Shown: positions 34,885 through 46,560, counted from the stretch's first letter. The stretch: DNA of 64,000 bases from Pseudocercospora fijiensis CIRAD86 (GCF_000340215.1 NW_006921534.1:2561057-2625056), one strand, 5' to 3'. Translations and numbers: made by a program. The notes: a model not told the origin generated them from the letters alone.

Positions 34885-35800
34885 GGAAGAAATCGACCTT
34901 TCTACTACTAAACTATAAGACGACTCGTTTCCTATTCGATATACTGCTATATAAGGTAATTTATAGTATAGCAGCGGTTGTCTAGTAGGACAGAAATCTC
35001 GTTTAGTTCCTTACGAATGCTATCGATCTACGAAGCCGAGAAACACGCCTCCGAGTACGCCTACGAGCTAGTAATAACGCCTTTATCGATAACTACGTAC
35101 GATCTTACTAGAAAGAAGAACGAGAACCGAAGTTATTACTAAGCATCGTAGCTCGCTATAATAATTATATAGGTAGCGTAGATATCTATAATTAGCTCTA
35201 GTTCTATTATTCCTCTTAGTATAAGTTAAGGAAGGGTTAGTATCTATTATTCTACTTCCTACTTAATACTGCTATTATTAACGTATATATACTTCTTCGT
35301 AGCGATAAGAAGGATAAGGACTTTAATAACTAACGCGAGTTTAGAGTTAAACTAGCGTAGCAAATAGTGCAGAAGGCACAAAGTAAGAAGAATGCTCGCC
35401 TCGCTATAGAGGCGACGGTAAAGGCTAATCGTACGCTAACGCCTCCGCCGCCTAGGCAATAAGGCTAGTTTATCGTAGGTTATACCTATAATACTAGCGG
35501 AGCTCGATAGAAGCGCTATTAGATTAGAAAGGGCGATAGCCTTCCTACTACTAAAGAAGCTCGCTACCTCGCTCGTAGGGGTAACGCTATATACTCCTAG
35601 AAGCCTGTTCTTAAGCGCTAGCGTTACTATCTCTATAAGTACGTAAGGACCGCTTAGGGCTTCAAATACTAGCCTCTTAATAAGAAGGATAAACACTATT
35701 TAATACACGCCTACTTATATTATAGTCCTATTGCCTTATATAAGGCATATAACTTAATATAGTATAACTAGCCTAATCTATATACCTTCTTCGAGAGCCT
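34885..35800 (+). pseudogene. piggyBac-type transposase, C-terminal part, RIP-inactivated
   Basis: This is the complementary piece to 22,330-24,010, in the same orientation. It reads LLYKVIYSIAAVV, then two stops where W/Q are expected, then DRNLVQFLTNAIDL: the family's AWQDN..V.F.TT...D block with the third catalytic Asp. Next is ARYNNYIGSVDIYNQLRSSY (about 35,150-35,205), matching the hallmark DYNxxMGGVDxxDQ, followed by KLRKG.YLLFYFLLNTAIIN. In the distal part, Tyr residues (RY.I, ARYLARGNAIYS, RYYLYKYVR) sit where piggyBac proteins often have a Cys-rich zinc-binding tail. TGC-to-TAC changes by RIP would explain this. Confidence 0.75.
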
Positions 35801-35829
35801 AAAGCCGGAGGGCTCTTTAACCTCTGCTA

Positions 35830-36440
35830 GCGATTAACAATAGTCGCTATTGCTAATAAGTTAGCTTTATAGCTAGCATTTAAAGCATACTGCATCTTTA
35901 TAAGCGAGGCAATCGTCTTATATAGCTATTTAACCTTTAACTAGAGTGCCTTAAACTCCGCCCTCTTAATAGCTATTACCTTACTTCGAGAGCCTTCTTT
36001 AGCGGAGCTAGCAACTACTATAGGCGACTCCGTAATCTCCTTCTTAACCTCCTTCTTAACCTCCTTCTATAGGAGGTTTATATCTACCCTTAAGTCCCTT
36101 ACTGCCTCTACGAGCCGGTTAACCTTAGCTATAAGTAGACTAATATTAAACTACTTCTTAAGTAGACTCGGCGGTTTAATTAGTACTAGAAGTGTCTCTT
36201 TACTAAGCTTATAGCGACTTAGTCGACGGTGTATACGAGACAGCCGAGACTCGGTTAGTAGCTAATTAGTTATTAGAAGGTCTTAATCTATAGTCTATAT
36301 AGTCTATATACCTGTCTCGATAGCGTGCTTAGCGCTTCTATTATATGCCTTCTTCTATACTTTCTACACCTTTACTTAGTAGAGTTTAGACTATAGAACC
36401 TTTACTAGCGACGACTCGTAAGAGTGTCGGCTTCTTAACC
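35830..36440 (-). pseudogene. RIP-decayed minus-strand fragment, unrecognised
   Basis: Readable pieces on the minus strand are SRLSRIHRRLSRYKLSKETL, LVLIKPPSLLKK, FNISLLIAKVNRLVEAVRDL, RVDINLL, KEVKKEVKKEITESPIVVAS and LQLKVKQLYKTIASLIKMQY. The pattern (basic, then coiled-coil-like) resembles C-terminal tails of some fungal pogo/CENP-B-type transposases, but no catalytic motif is present. Confidence 0.3.
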
Positions 36441-36609
36441 TTAAGCTCTACTACGGCTGAATCCGAGCCCCAATCGGACACGATCGCTATTCGAGGGGCG
36501 ATGCAGTTTTGTATAGGGCCACACCGGATTTAGCATGGAAAGTGGAACCTGACAAGGGGATTGCTAGGGTGGGTGTTCGACGGACTTAACCACGGAGGCG
36601 GTTAAGGGG

Positions 36610-36708
36610 ATGGTGGAGAGATTCTTGCGGTGGTTACAGAGCTTTGGGGATGAGGTGGAGTTTTTGACGCATCGTGAGATCGCTGAGCAGTGGAAGCGGT
36701 CACCATGA
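36610..36708 (+). pseudogene. Polysaccharide deacetylase, C-terminal fragment
   Basis: It reads MVERFLRWLQSFGDEVEFLT then HREIAEQWKRSP and TGA (36,706-36,708). This is the typical C-terminal helix and the FxTxxEIA motif of fungal polysaccharide deacetylases. It joins in frame to the fragment ending at 22,140 when the 14.5-kb insertion is removed. No RIP is visible. Confidence 0.7.
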
Positions 36709-37881
36709 TAGCTTTGTCGCAGGGTTGTTGCTTCTTTTCCCTCGGAAAGAACGATGCAGGGCTGTAGTTCTACAGCAAATCAATTTGTCGCAGAAGCACT
36801 GCCGGCTACCGCTCTCACAGTCGTCTATCATCAACGGCGGGAGCACTCGTGTGATCCTCCGGCATATGTCCCGATCTCACAATGCACCCAGCCAGAGTGC
36901 TGCTGCTGTGCGACCTGCGCTTGCCATAGATAGGTCGTAATCGGAAATGCCGAGCATCTATCTAAATCATGCTTTTGCGAGTGCCAGTAGCCAAATCGTG
37001 TTATTATCAAGTCGAAAGCTGAATTCCAAGGATATTTTGGGTGTGATGTCGTATTTGAGAATCCTTGTACGAGATGGGACGTGTGGCTGCAACATCAGGG
37101 ATCGGACTGGGACTCTGGGAGGTCGTGCTCGTTGCTCAGAGACACAATGATTATTTGGCTTCTTGTTTGCTGCTTCCATGACCCTGGAAACATTCAAGAG
37201 CTCTGCACTGAGACTGAGTGCTGCACTTTCAAGCTTCCAGTTGCGACCGAGGGGTCCTTCCAGTTGGAGTTCCAAAATGGAAAATAGCAGAGCCGCATCA
37301 AGGTACGACAAGCTTCTTCGTATCGGGGCCGAGGTTGGCACGATGGCACGATGCCATTGGCGAGGGGTCGGCACACTACATTGTCACTACTGCAGGTATC
37401 GGCACGTCAGCCAGCTTCGGTCACTCCTCCTGAGCGCCTTGGAGGGTCGGTGTTGTACTGTAGGAGGTGTGGCCGTGGCCATGAGTGGTAGCAGGGCGCA
37501 TGCAGTTGGTATTATTATTCTGTCAGCAGCCAGCCTTGTGCTCGTGGTCGGCGAGGATATCCACGCTTAACCGCGTCACTTTGGAGATGGCATCAAGGCA
37601 GACGGGAGGAAGCGCAACGTCGTAGATGCGAGTCGACCAGGTAATAAACGAGATGATCTGGCTGTTTCTGGCATAGCAGCACCTTCTGCGCGGCCGGTGG
37701 ATCAGGAAATGAGGCGACGCACTGTGCTAGGTGTGTCGGCTTTTCCACCTCCGAGGCGTTCATCTCGAGCTTCTGTTCTCTTCCTGCTGCGCATCTGCCA
37801 GCCTGTGACGCTCTCTGCTTGAAGAGCCGCCGTAAGGTTGAACCGACCAGCAAGCAGAGCACGAGAGGCGCCGAGCAGCTC

Positions 37882-37913
<32 letters not shown>

Positions 37914-38284
37914 CCACGGGAACGTGTGCGTAGAATAGAGGCGCCCTAGAACCAGACGGAGCAGGGGGCAGAGGAGCCAGAGGAGCGACGAAGGTTTCAT
38001 CTCAACGAAGCCCAGGTCCATCGAAGCCATCGAACATTCCATCTTGCGAGCAGCGACTGCACTACACCGTCTACCCGACACTACGACTCCATTTCCTCGC
38101 AGCGCTGTCGACTCGCTTATGCGGCAAGCTGAGCGCACTGCAGCATTCCACGTCCCGACTCTCGACTCTTGCCGTGCTTGCCTGGGCTCGCTGCTAATAC
38201 GACGCCCCAGCGAATCAGACACCGCGCAGGTACCCAAGTACTTTTCTGCTGTGTCGCCATCCTGTGCACTGTGCCGCCCTCACG
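36709..38284. other. Single-copy intergenic region, no convincing gene
   Basis: Normal composition, with several overlapping open frames of 60-215 codons on both strands. None shows a recognisable domain, consistent splice sites or codon bias. The right part should contain the promoter and 5' leader of the membrane-protein gene (a GACGACGACG run lies near 37,890-37,912). Confidence 0.5.
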
Positions 38285-39624
38285 ATGTCGAACTCTACCA
38301 GTACGTCTTACTCGACCCCATTGATCGTTTCCCTTTCCTTGTCCACAAGTTGTGCGCTGCTTTGTCCGCGCAAATTGCGCGAAGCCTACCGCAGCGTTAA
38401 CGACTGATAGCCACCTCCTCTATTTCCACCCCTCCCACCACCACCACCAGCACCTCTACCATGGCCACCACAACTGATCCCGCCCCAGTCACCTCGACTA
38501 CCAACCCGGCCGAGAGCAGCTCGAGCATCCTTTCTTCCATCAGCTCCTCCGTCTCCTCCGAGATTGTGTCTCCCACAACGACTACTCGAGCGCCGACAAC
38601 GAGCAGCCAGCAAGTCGTTTCAACAAGCACACTCAGCCTGTCGTCCGTGCCGCCGACCACCCGAGTAATTACATCGGTCGTAACTCAATCTCCAACCAAC
38701 CCCACCGACACTGACACACCTATAACTGTCGTTGTCACTCTGACAAACTCGCCATCGCAATCACCTGTGACCACGCAGTTTACGAGCAGCACTGGCAGCG
38801 CAACTTCGTCACAAGCCGCGCTTAACACCGGCGGTGGAAGCAGTGGAAGCGGCAGTGGCGGTGGACTTAGCACTGCTGGAGTCACCGCCATCGCAGTCGT
38901 GGTTCCTGTAGTCGTTGTCGCACTCTTAGTACTCGCCGGTATCTTCTTCTGGAGGAAAAGGAAGCAAAAGAAGGCTGCGGAGGAGGCGCGCCGTAAGGAG
39001 GTCGAGGATTATGGCTTCAACCCCAACAATGATCCCACCCTTCCTACCGTCGTCTCAGAAAGCGGCCACGAAATGTCGGAAGACAATAACGGCTACCGTG
39101 GATGGGGTGCGGCGGGCGCATCGAATCGTAAGATGTCGACCACCCTCTCTGGAGGCCATACCCAAGGCCAGCTCTCTGACGCGGGTAGCACCCCATACGG
39201 CGGCCATTCGCCTGGTGGTGGAGTCTCCGAACAGAGTGGCGATCCTCTCATGCACCAAAGGCGAGAGACCATGAACAGCGACATCGGGTCTTTGGGTCAA
39301 GGACCTATAGCCGGAGCTGGCACACAAGGAGCCGTGAAGCGCGGTCCTTCGAACGCCTCGTCAACATACACGACAGGCGCACACTCGGATATCTCGGCAG
39401 AGATGCCACCGCCTGGTAGCGTGCCATCTTCTTATGAGCCTTACAATCCAGCGGCAGGGTATGGATACAGCCAACATGGCCCGTATGGAGACGGCTCGTA
39501 TGGTGGGACTGGTGGCCAAGATGGCATGCCAGTTGTGCAGGATGTATCGGCACGACGGAACACGCGCATACAACAGCCAGGCAATTATCAGCAAGGAAAC
39601 TCGGGCATAGCACAGAACTTTTAA
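38285..39624 (+). CDS. Mid2-like Ser/Thr-rich single-pass membrane protein
   Basis: Probably a cell-wall or stress-sensor type surface protein. The continuous ORF from ATG 38,461 codes 387 residues. A better model starts at ATG 38,285: a 16-nt exon (MSNST, then a split codon), an intron 38,301-38,410 (GTACGT...TGATAG), then exon 2 in frame, adding TTTSSISTPPTTTT before MATTTD and giving 409 residues. The order, counted from MATTTD, is a Ser/Thr-rich, probably O-glycosylated outer part (1-120), a Gly/Ser hinge, one membrane helix (about 139-163, AVVVPVVVVALLVLAGIFFW), a basic stop-transfer RKRKQKK, and a cytoplasmic Gly/Ser/Tyr-rich tail. No signal peptide is clear. The architecture matches fungal Mid2-domain-type proteins; a specific pathway role is inference. 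Confidence 0.75.
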
Positions 39625-40262
39625 GTTCTTCGCTCGTTACCGCTGTCAAAAATCGTTTTCTATTTGTTTGAAATTTGTTGAAGACCTCGATTGGATCAAC
39701 GGACACAGCACCGCAGAGCTTCCTTTTGGGATACGACTCGAAGCACAGGGACGACCATCATCGTTCCAGGATATCAGGCCGAACCTGGTCACACTCATGG
39801 CGAAGGCGTTTATTGCTCTTGGAAAGATATCAAGCTGCCATGGCCGGCGAGCCATGCGCACACATCAATCTGTTTTCATTTTTAACTTGTGCATTTGTAG
39901 ACTTGTAGTGGAGAAGGGAAGGAGGAGGACATGAGAGAGAGAAAGAGGAGATTACGATGACGAGATATCACCCAACTACTACCGCTACTACCTCGACACA
40001 CTGTAGGTTAATACAATCACATACCACACATATCACATACTGCTTCGTTCTGACCACGATCCCATGACTTGCTTGTGACCTCAATCCTTCTCTGCGACCT
40101 AACCTGCACTGAGGTCAGCAGCTAAGACGTGGATGGGCTGCGCATGTTTCGATGATCTTGGACGTTGATCTTGCACGGACACGTTGTCCTGGCGAGTGCG
40201 AGTGGCCAGTGGTCGACGCGCCTCGCTTCCTTGGGTCCTATCACAAGTTGCAGCCGGGTACC
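39625..40262. other. 3' flank and border of the second repeat island
   Basis: Normal DNA that probably contains the 3' UTR of the membrane-protein gene. Purine-rich GAGAGAGAGAAAGAGG lies near 39,934. RIP composition begins around 40,263. No other gene is supported. Confidence 0.5.
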
Positions 40263-40630
40263 TTAGCGCGCACATAGGGTAAGAAAAAACCGTAATCTTA
40301 TAGCAATTCTTAGTCCAACTGTATAAGTTATTTTTAGCTGTACGTCTACTGTAATCTCCTAATATGCTGTAGACAGTTAGCCTACTGTTGAATCTGTGTG
40401 CTATATAGATTTCTAAACCGTAGAGATCCACTTTTGCTATAGGATCTAATAGGAATAGCCGCTAAGCGGTTAGGGATGTGGATACTACCCGTATTTCCTT
40501 CCGACTTTATGCTATTATATAGTAATCTTCCTTTACGCGTACCTATTCGCATCGCTTCCGCACTACTAAGTCCTTTATATATCGACTTTCTAGATCTCGC
40601 GCGCGCCCGATTCGATATAGCAGAGACAGT

Positions 40631-40661
<31 letters not shown>

Positions 40662-41392
40662 GCAGAGCCGCCGGCAAAGCGGCTACTACTAGAAGCACTG
40701 GTATATTACATCCTACACTCTTTGCTATTCCTATATAGTATTAGTCTATACAATACTAGCTTTAGAATTCAGGTTATATAGCTTCAGAATACAGCTTCAG
40801 AATACAGCTTTAGAATACAGCTTCAGAATCCAGCTTAAACTGTCTACTACGACTATATCTAATATATGTACCTCTTGCACCTCTATACTATTTATTTATT
40901 CTAACGTTTGCTAAGCCTTTATATGTAAACAGGCGGCTATAGTAACATAGTGCAGTAGGCTAATTCATTTACAGATTCGAGAGCACTTGCGTTTCTTTGC
41001 GAAATATCCCTATATGCGATTACCTACAAAGTCCCTTCCTATTCCTACTACTACTAAGTCTTAAGCCTTTGAAGCTGAGACTAACAAGCGTAATTTACTT
41101 AATTAAGCGTTTAAATAGATGCATTTCGAAACTGGTAGCTATAAGCTAAAGGATGATATTATCAAAATAATTTATAGAGATGCTATCTTTAAGGAGAACA
41201 AAATGCTGTTTGCTTAGGCTCGGAGCAAAGCTCTTAACACCCGAACATTAAAGTCGGAAACTATTAGAAATTATCGTATAAGTTGATCCCTCTAGCCGCC
41301 TATTTATATCTTCTTTTTTTACTATTAAGCTATACGTTTGTATATTAGTATCTAGCTTCAGAACTCAATAATTTCGAAGCCTACTAATCTTT
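40263..41392 (+). mobile_element. Left part of a RIP-mutated DNA transposon
   Basis: Taken as the left portion of the element that continues at 48,429, because the gypsy element between them carries a TCTTT duplication. A CAG-type microsatellite lies at 40,629-40,666. AGCTTCAGAATAC is repeated about five times at 40,779-40,836. A decayed coding piece at about 41,000-41,285 reads KYPYMRLPTKSLPIPTTTKS, FETGSYKLKDDIIKIIYRDA and FKENKMLFA; no family was recognised. The terminal repeat of the element was not identified. Confidence 0.5.
41388..41392. repeat. Gypsy target-site duplication, left copy
   Basis: TCTTT immediately before the left LTR; the matching copy is at 48,429-48,433. Confidence 0.8.
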
Positions 41393-41590
41393 TATAAGAA
41401 GGGTTATGTTAGCAGGTAGATAGGGTAGTAGTGAATTAGTGTAGTATTCGATAGAGAGCTAAGAGGAGAGGGAGGAAGGCAGGCTAGTTGGCCTAACGCC
41501 AAGCGCTAAGCCCTGCCTAAGGCATCGAGACCCTAGCTTCACTCGAGCCTAGTTACATGCTAATTACGTGTAACCTCTTTGGTCCTAATA
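41393..41590 (-). repeat. Gypsy LTR, left (3' LTR, 198 bp)
   Basis: It runs from TATAAGAAGGGTTATG to GGTCCTAATA. It differs from the right LTR at only seven positions, all consistent with CpA/TpG to TpA changes. In element orientation it starts TATTAGGACC (from TGTTAGGAC). Confidence 0.9.
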
Positions 41591-42688
41591 CACGCTTCCC
41601 TTCTAAAGGCCGCGCCCTCGCGGCCGGTCTATATACTATTCTCAACCTCTGTCGCTACTAACTTAGTAGGTCTAGCAAGCTTCTTAGTCCGCGCTAAATT
41701 GAACACGCAATTACCGATTATGTAACTATATTAAACCTCACCTCTAATATAATACAATGTCTAACTCTAACTGCGCTATCCTTGTATACAATGAAGTGAT
41801 ATATAACTACGAGAATTGAGGACTATCGACTAATTATAACACGAGCGCACCTTCCCTACTATAATAGGTAGGTATACGGGGTATTATAGCACTGCCCCCG
41901 TTCTGCGTAATGTCGTACCGAGTTCTTTGCGTCTACTCTAACAGACCTAGAAATGTCCGCTCCGAGGGTTTATCCGTTCCGAGGGTTGTTCTTATTATTA
42001 CGAGGGCTATTATCTACTATCGTAGTTTCGCTAGCCTAAATTGGTTAGGTTTGGTAGCCTTTAAGTGTTAACTAATTATATCTTTTCAAAAAACTTAGTT
42101 CTTCTAGTTTCTATAGGTAAAGGCTATTGTAAGTGTAGTAGTAGAGGTTCGCCTCGCTTAAAGGGTTAGATAGATCGAGGAGTAACCTATTGTCCGCAAG
42201 ATCGACCCCGGCTAGCTTAGCTCTATAGTTTTGCCCTTAGTTAGTCTATTAGTCGCTTAATCTTTTTAGGCAGCTTAAAGTTTTGATTAAACCTTTAATA
42301 GGCTCAAAGCTTTAATTAAAGTTTTAATTAAAGGTGCCTCAAAGTTTAACGTAGGTAAGGTTGACAATAGTAGCGACTAGGTAATATTAATAATAGCGGC
42401 GCTAGTCGTCTTAGCGCCAACTTCACCTCGCTTCTAATCTTCTTCTTTAACTAACAGCACACTCCGTAATACCGTTACTAACATAGCCGCGCCGGCCGCG
42501 CCGTCTTCGCCGATTGCCTAGGCCTCGAGGCCTCGACAGAATAAGGGAACAAGAGGGGGACCTAAAGGGTACGTTAGTGAAGAGGTAGAGTCCTTGAAAG
42601 AGCAGGCAATTAGTTAACGCGTCGTAGCGCGCCTAGTATAGTCTTATTATCCTTTGTTGCTAACAATTGATTGCCTCTAATTAGTTAG

Positions 42689-42713
42689 CTAATAGCACCC
42701 CGGGGGTGGCATT
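42689..42713 (-). repeat. 25-bp palindromic motif, copy 3 (inverted)
   Basis: CTAATAGCACCCC joined to GGGGGTGGCATT. On the coding strand it reads AATGCCACCCCC then GGGGTGCTATTAG and encodes the last pol residues MPPPGCY just after the chromodomain. It is related to 8,860-8,884 and 12,101-12,125. Confidence 0.75.
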
Positions 42714-42759
42714 GTTCCTAGGCGACATTATAGGCCCTTAGCCTTCTTCTTGTTCTTTA

Positions 42760-45700
42760 TACTAGTCTAATACTTATCTAACAACTTAGTTATATCTTCA
42801 AAAGAACCTTTAGCTTCCTACGAGTCCTATTTAGGCGAATAGCCTTGCCACCTTAATAGGTACTCCTTCTTGCCTTATCTAGTCCGGTGCTTTAGGATAC
42901 GTTCTACAGACTACAGTTCTTCACTATTAGCTAGTATGTCCTCGGATTTAGTAGGTGCTTTATCCCCTTCGCGTAGGTAGTACGGCTTAAGGAGGGATAT
43001 ATAGAAGGTGTTATAGATAGTGTAATAAGGTGGAAGCTATAACTAATAGGCCTAGGTGCCCCTAGGTTCTCGGATACGGAAAGGGCCAATGTACCTTAGT
43101 GCGAGTTTGGGCCTTATTTTGCTATTAGGCGAGGGGTGTTTGCGGATACGGAGGTTCTTCGTGCTAAGCATAACTAGGTCGCCTTGCTTGAAGGTTATTA
43201 GAAGGTAGTGTTTGTTATAGTAGGCCTTCTAATAGGCCTAGGCCTTTGCTAGTTTGTCAGCTATCTTAGCGTAAATTTCTCGCATCTTTTGAACCCTCTT
43301 AATAGCCGCTAGTGTTTTAGGTTGACCTTGACCCGCTTCCCTTTCCTTGCGCTCGGCCTCGAGCGACAAGGGGTCTTATAGTATAGCAGCGTTTTAGCCC
43401 ATTATAGCGAAATAAGGTAACACCTTAGTAGATAAGTGGACACTGTTATTATACACGAATTCGGCTAGTTATAGGAGGTTGACCTAGTCGTTAGGGTTCT
43501 TATTAATGTAGCTACGTAGGTACTGCTATAGGGTAGCATTCTGTCTCTCTATTTGACCGTTAGTCTGTAGATAGAAGGCTGTTAATAGCCGATGCTTTAG
43601 TCTTAGCTATAGGCATATTTCGCTCTAATAGTACGATATAAATGTCGAGCCCCTATCGGAGACTATCCCCTTAGGGGTTCCCTAATAGGTATAGAAGATG
43701 TTAGTCTATAGCGCCTTAGCTAGGTTAATAGCCGTCTAATCCTTTCGGGCAGGAATGTAACGAGCGCCCTTAGTGAACCGGTCTACGATAACTAGGATAG
43801 CATTATATACATCCTTGCTTCCCCTACGCTTAGTAGGCGGAAGGCCTGTAATGAAATCCATTATAAGCTTAGCAAATGGCTTCTTTAGAACAGGGAGTAA
43901 AGACAACTCGCTAAATGGTAAGTGCTTTAGGGCTTTAACTCGTTAACATACGGCATACGTGTTTACGTAGTCCTTCATGTCCCGCTTACTATTTGGCTAG
44001 TAGTATGTGCGCGATAGTAGCTCGTGCGACCTCTCTATACTATAGTAACCGGCAAGCTCACTATTATAGTGTCGCTTAAGAAGCTCTTGTCGGATCGAAT
44101 GTTTAGCGGGGACATAGTATCTGCCCTTGAACTTTAAATAACCTTTGTTATCGATCGACTAGTTATTACTCTTACTAGATCGAGTCTTTCGCCTACTTAT
44201 AAGCTTGTCTATACGTTTAGTAGCAAAGGCGTCCCTCTGCTAAGCCCGTAATAGCTTATCTATAAACGATTGACTATCCCTATTTACAAGGTTATTTAAC
44301 AGCACCCTCGCTATTGAACGAGGTACGCATTATATACATCTAATAGCACTAGCAGCCGGATCAACTGTATTAGTGCTATCGCTGTTACTGTATATTGCGA
44401 TGTCGACTAGGGAGTTATTATAACTTCTCCTGTCTGTGTCCTTAGCCCTTGCCTTAATACGTACTGTTAATATAGTAAGAGCATTAACATACTTTAAGCC
44501 GTCGCGGAGTCCGGTAAGCCGCTCATCCTACGCTTGCTTATTAATAATACGGGCTATAGCAATCTTATGCTGCAGGGTTGGAAACAATAAATTAATAGAT
44601 TGCTAAGTCCCGCTATCGTAATCAGGTCGCCTCGATAGGCTATTAGTAGGGTTGCTTACGCCTAGCCGATATAATATATTAAAATCAAACCTAGCGAGGT
44701 AGACGGCCTATCTAGCCTATCGACCTATGACTCTAGTGACCTTAGTGATGCTACGGAGGTTGTTATAGTCTGTATAGACCTGTATCGTATGTTAGGCCCT
44801 ATCGAGGTAATGCCTCTAATGCTTGAAGGCCTCGATAATAGCTAAGAGCTCTTACTCGTAGGTCTCGTAGCGACGCTTAGCATCGATTATCTTCCTCGAG
44901 AAGAAGGCAATCGGGTGCTAGTAATTGTTATTAGCCTGTTGTAACATAATAGCTAATATAGCAAACTGTGAAGCGTTAGTCTCAATACGGATCTGTTTAC
45001 TTAGTACGAAATGGTATAACAAGGGGACTTTAGTAAAGCGCTGCTTTAAACCGTTAAAAGCGGCTCGCGCCTTGTTAGTCTATCTAAACTCCCTAGTCGG
45101 GTTGGCCTTAGTTTTAGTAAGCTTAGTTAGGGGCATTATATGCCGTAAATAGCCCTTAATAAATCGGCGATAGAAGTTAGTAAAACCGAGGAACGACTAC
45201 AGCTCCTTAATTAACGTAGGAACAGGCTATTTAGTAATAGTTTTAATCCGTTTAGGATTAGCCTTAATACCCTTAGTTAATACGAGGAAGCCGAGGAATA
45301 ATACCTCTTTAGCAGCAAAGGTGCATTTAGAAGGCTTGCAATATAAGCTATAGGCCCTTAGGCGATCGAGTACCTTGCGGACTGTAGCCTAGTGTTCCGT
45401 AATGTTAGGAGAGTGTATATAAACTAGGATGTTATCTAGGTAAACTATACAGAGGTAATCTAATAGGCCTAATAGGGCCCGATTGATATAGGACTAGAAT
45501 GTTACAGGGGCGTTTGCTAGCCCAAATAGCATAACTAGATACTCGAAATGGCTATAGCGGGTACGGAAGGCTGTTTTCCATTTATTACCCTTACGGATGC
45601 GGATGCGATAGTATGCATCCTTGATATCTAATATAGTATAGTAGTAGGCACTAGAAAGGCGATCGAGGGTCTTATTAATAAGAGGAAGTGGACAGCGATC

Positions 45701-46560
45701 TTTAATAGTAACAGCATTAAGCCTACGATAATCGATACAGAGGCGTAGGCTACTATCCTTCTTTAGTACGAACAGGATAGGGGCACTAGTAGGGCTGTTA
45801 CTATACCGTATCCGGCTATTAGCTAGGTTTTCCTCTAGGTACTTACGTAATATAGCAAGCTCTCGTTTACTAAGGTTGTAGAGGGGTCTAAAAGGGACCT
45901 CTTTGCCCTCTATAATATCAATCTTATAATCCGTCTCTTTAAACATAGGCAATGTCGATGCTAAGTAGTGTTTAAACACATTAATGTAGGTCTCTCGAAT
46001 AGGTTCTAGTATACGCTTAAGCTGTTTAGGATCTATGCTATTAGGGGGCACTAGTTCATCGTTATTACTACCGAGCAGGTCGGTAGTTAGATTAGCTAAG
46101 GTAGGAGTTAGGTTGCTAATAAACAGGACCCTAATATTATTAGGACACTCGCTAATATCGATGTGTTTAATGTCCTCTTTCCTAGCGATTCTAAATCGCT
46201 ATTGTTGACTGCCTAAGTCTATAACTACAGTATAGTACTTGAGAACAGGGTTCCTAATAACAATGTCGGATAGGAGGCTATCTATATCTACCGCGTAGGC
46301 AGTAAAGTTTAGTAGGCGCTTATTGCCGAGGTCGTCTCTTAGGGCTATATAGACATAGTAGGCTCCGTAGGTCAAGTGCCGAGCGTTATTAAACTAAGTA
46401 AGGGTTGGCAGGTTAGTCCTAGGCAGCTATCGAAGGTCTAATTGCTTAGCTAGGCGATAGCTGATAAGGGCACTGACTGAATTTCCGGGATCTAGTGTAA
46501 CCTTAGTCTTATAGTTAGTCCTATACGTGTCCGATACGAGATAGGTACGTATAATAGCTA
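42760..46560 (-). pseudogene. Gypsy pol polyprotein (PR-RT-RNaseH-IN-chromodomain), interrupted
   Basis: Protease: DPGNSVSALISYRLAKQLDL (about 46,430-46,490; Asp-Pro-Gly replaces the usual DSG). RT: the longest open piece is 45,494-46,051, with FRPLYNLSKRELAILRKYLE, LRLCIDYRRLNAVT, LDIKDAYYRIRI and LFGLANAPVTF. The catalytic VYLDDILVY lies just downstream near 45,440-45,465. RNase H: LRIETNASQFAI-type motif (about 44,960-44,990, usual DAS now NAS). Integrase: zinc-finger part with RHYNSELAGYYSIERSHELL (about 44,030-44,090), core LIMDFITGLPPTKRR and ILVIVDRFTKGARYIPA (about 43,740-43,870), and GPFRI in the C-terminal module. Chromodomain: VERILKHRTRQGKKEYLLRW (about 42,850-42,910), which would target H3K9-methylated chromatin. 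Stops mark former Gln/Trp codons. Confidence 0.85.

Larger units (their letters stand above)
22141..36609. mobile_element. 14.5-kb composite insertion with CCCCTT...AAGGGG ends
   Basis: The deacetylase frame stops at ...CATGTGATTGGGAT (22,140) and continues at ATGGTGGAGAGATTC (36,610). Removing 22,141-36,609 with one copy of AT rejoins HVIG to MVERFLRWL, and SGMAHVIGMVERF then aligns without a gap to the family's SGxxxVxxMxERF. The ends are CCCCTTGGTTAAC and GGTTAAGGGG, an inverted pair, flanked by AT on both sides. A second reading uses the TTAA at 22,149-22,152 and 36,602-36,605 as a piggyBac-style target duplication; the frame is also kept but six residues are added. Inside are piggyBac-type transposase pieces, a DUF6589-like ORF and a RecQ-type helicase. 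The outer 65 bp on the left and about 160 bp on the right are hardly RIP-mutated. Whether this is one giant element or nested ones is unresolved. Confidence 0.6.

Noticed and set aside
22149..36605. Firm assignment of TTAA as the target duplication of the 14.5-kb insertion
   Set aside because: TTAA is present near both ends and keeps the frame, but it adds six residues to the conserved deacetylase block, and the sequences just inside the TTAA copies do not form matching terminal repeats. It is kept only as an alternative.
37593..38237. 214-codon open frame on the minus strand, and overlapping 135- and 118-codon frames nearby
   Set aside because: No domain, no splice-site pattern and low-complexity translation; overlapping frames on both strands suggest chance ORFs in the promoter region of the membrane-protein gene.
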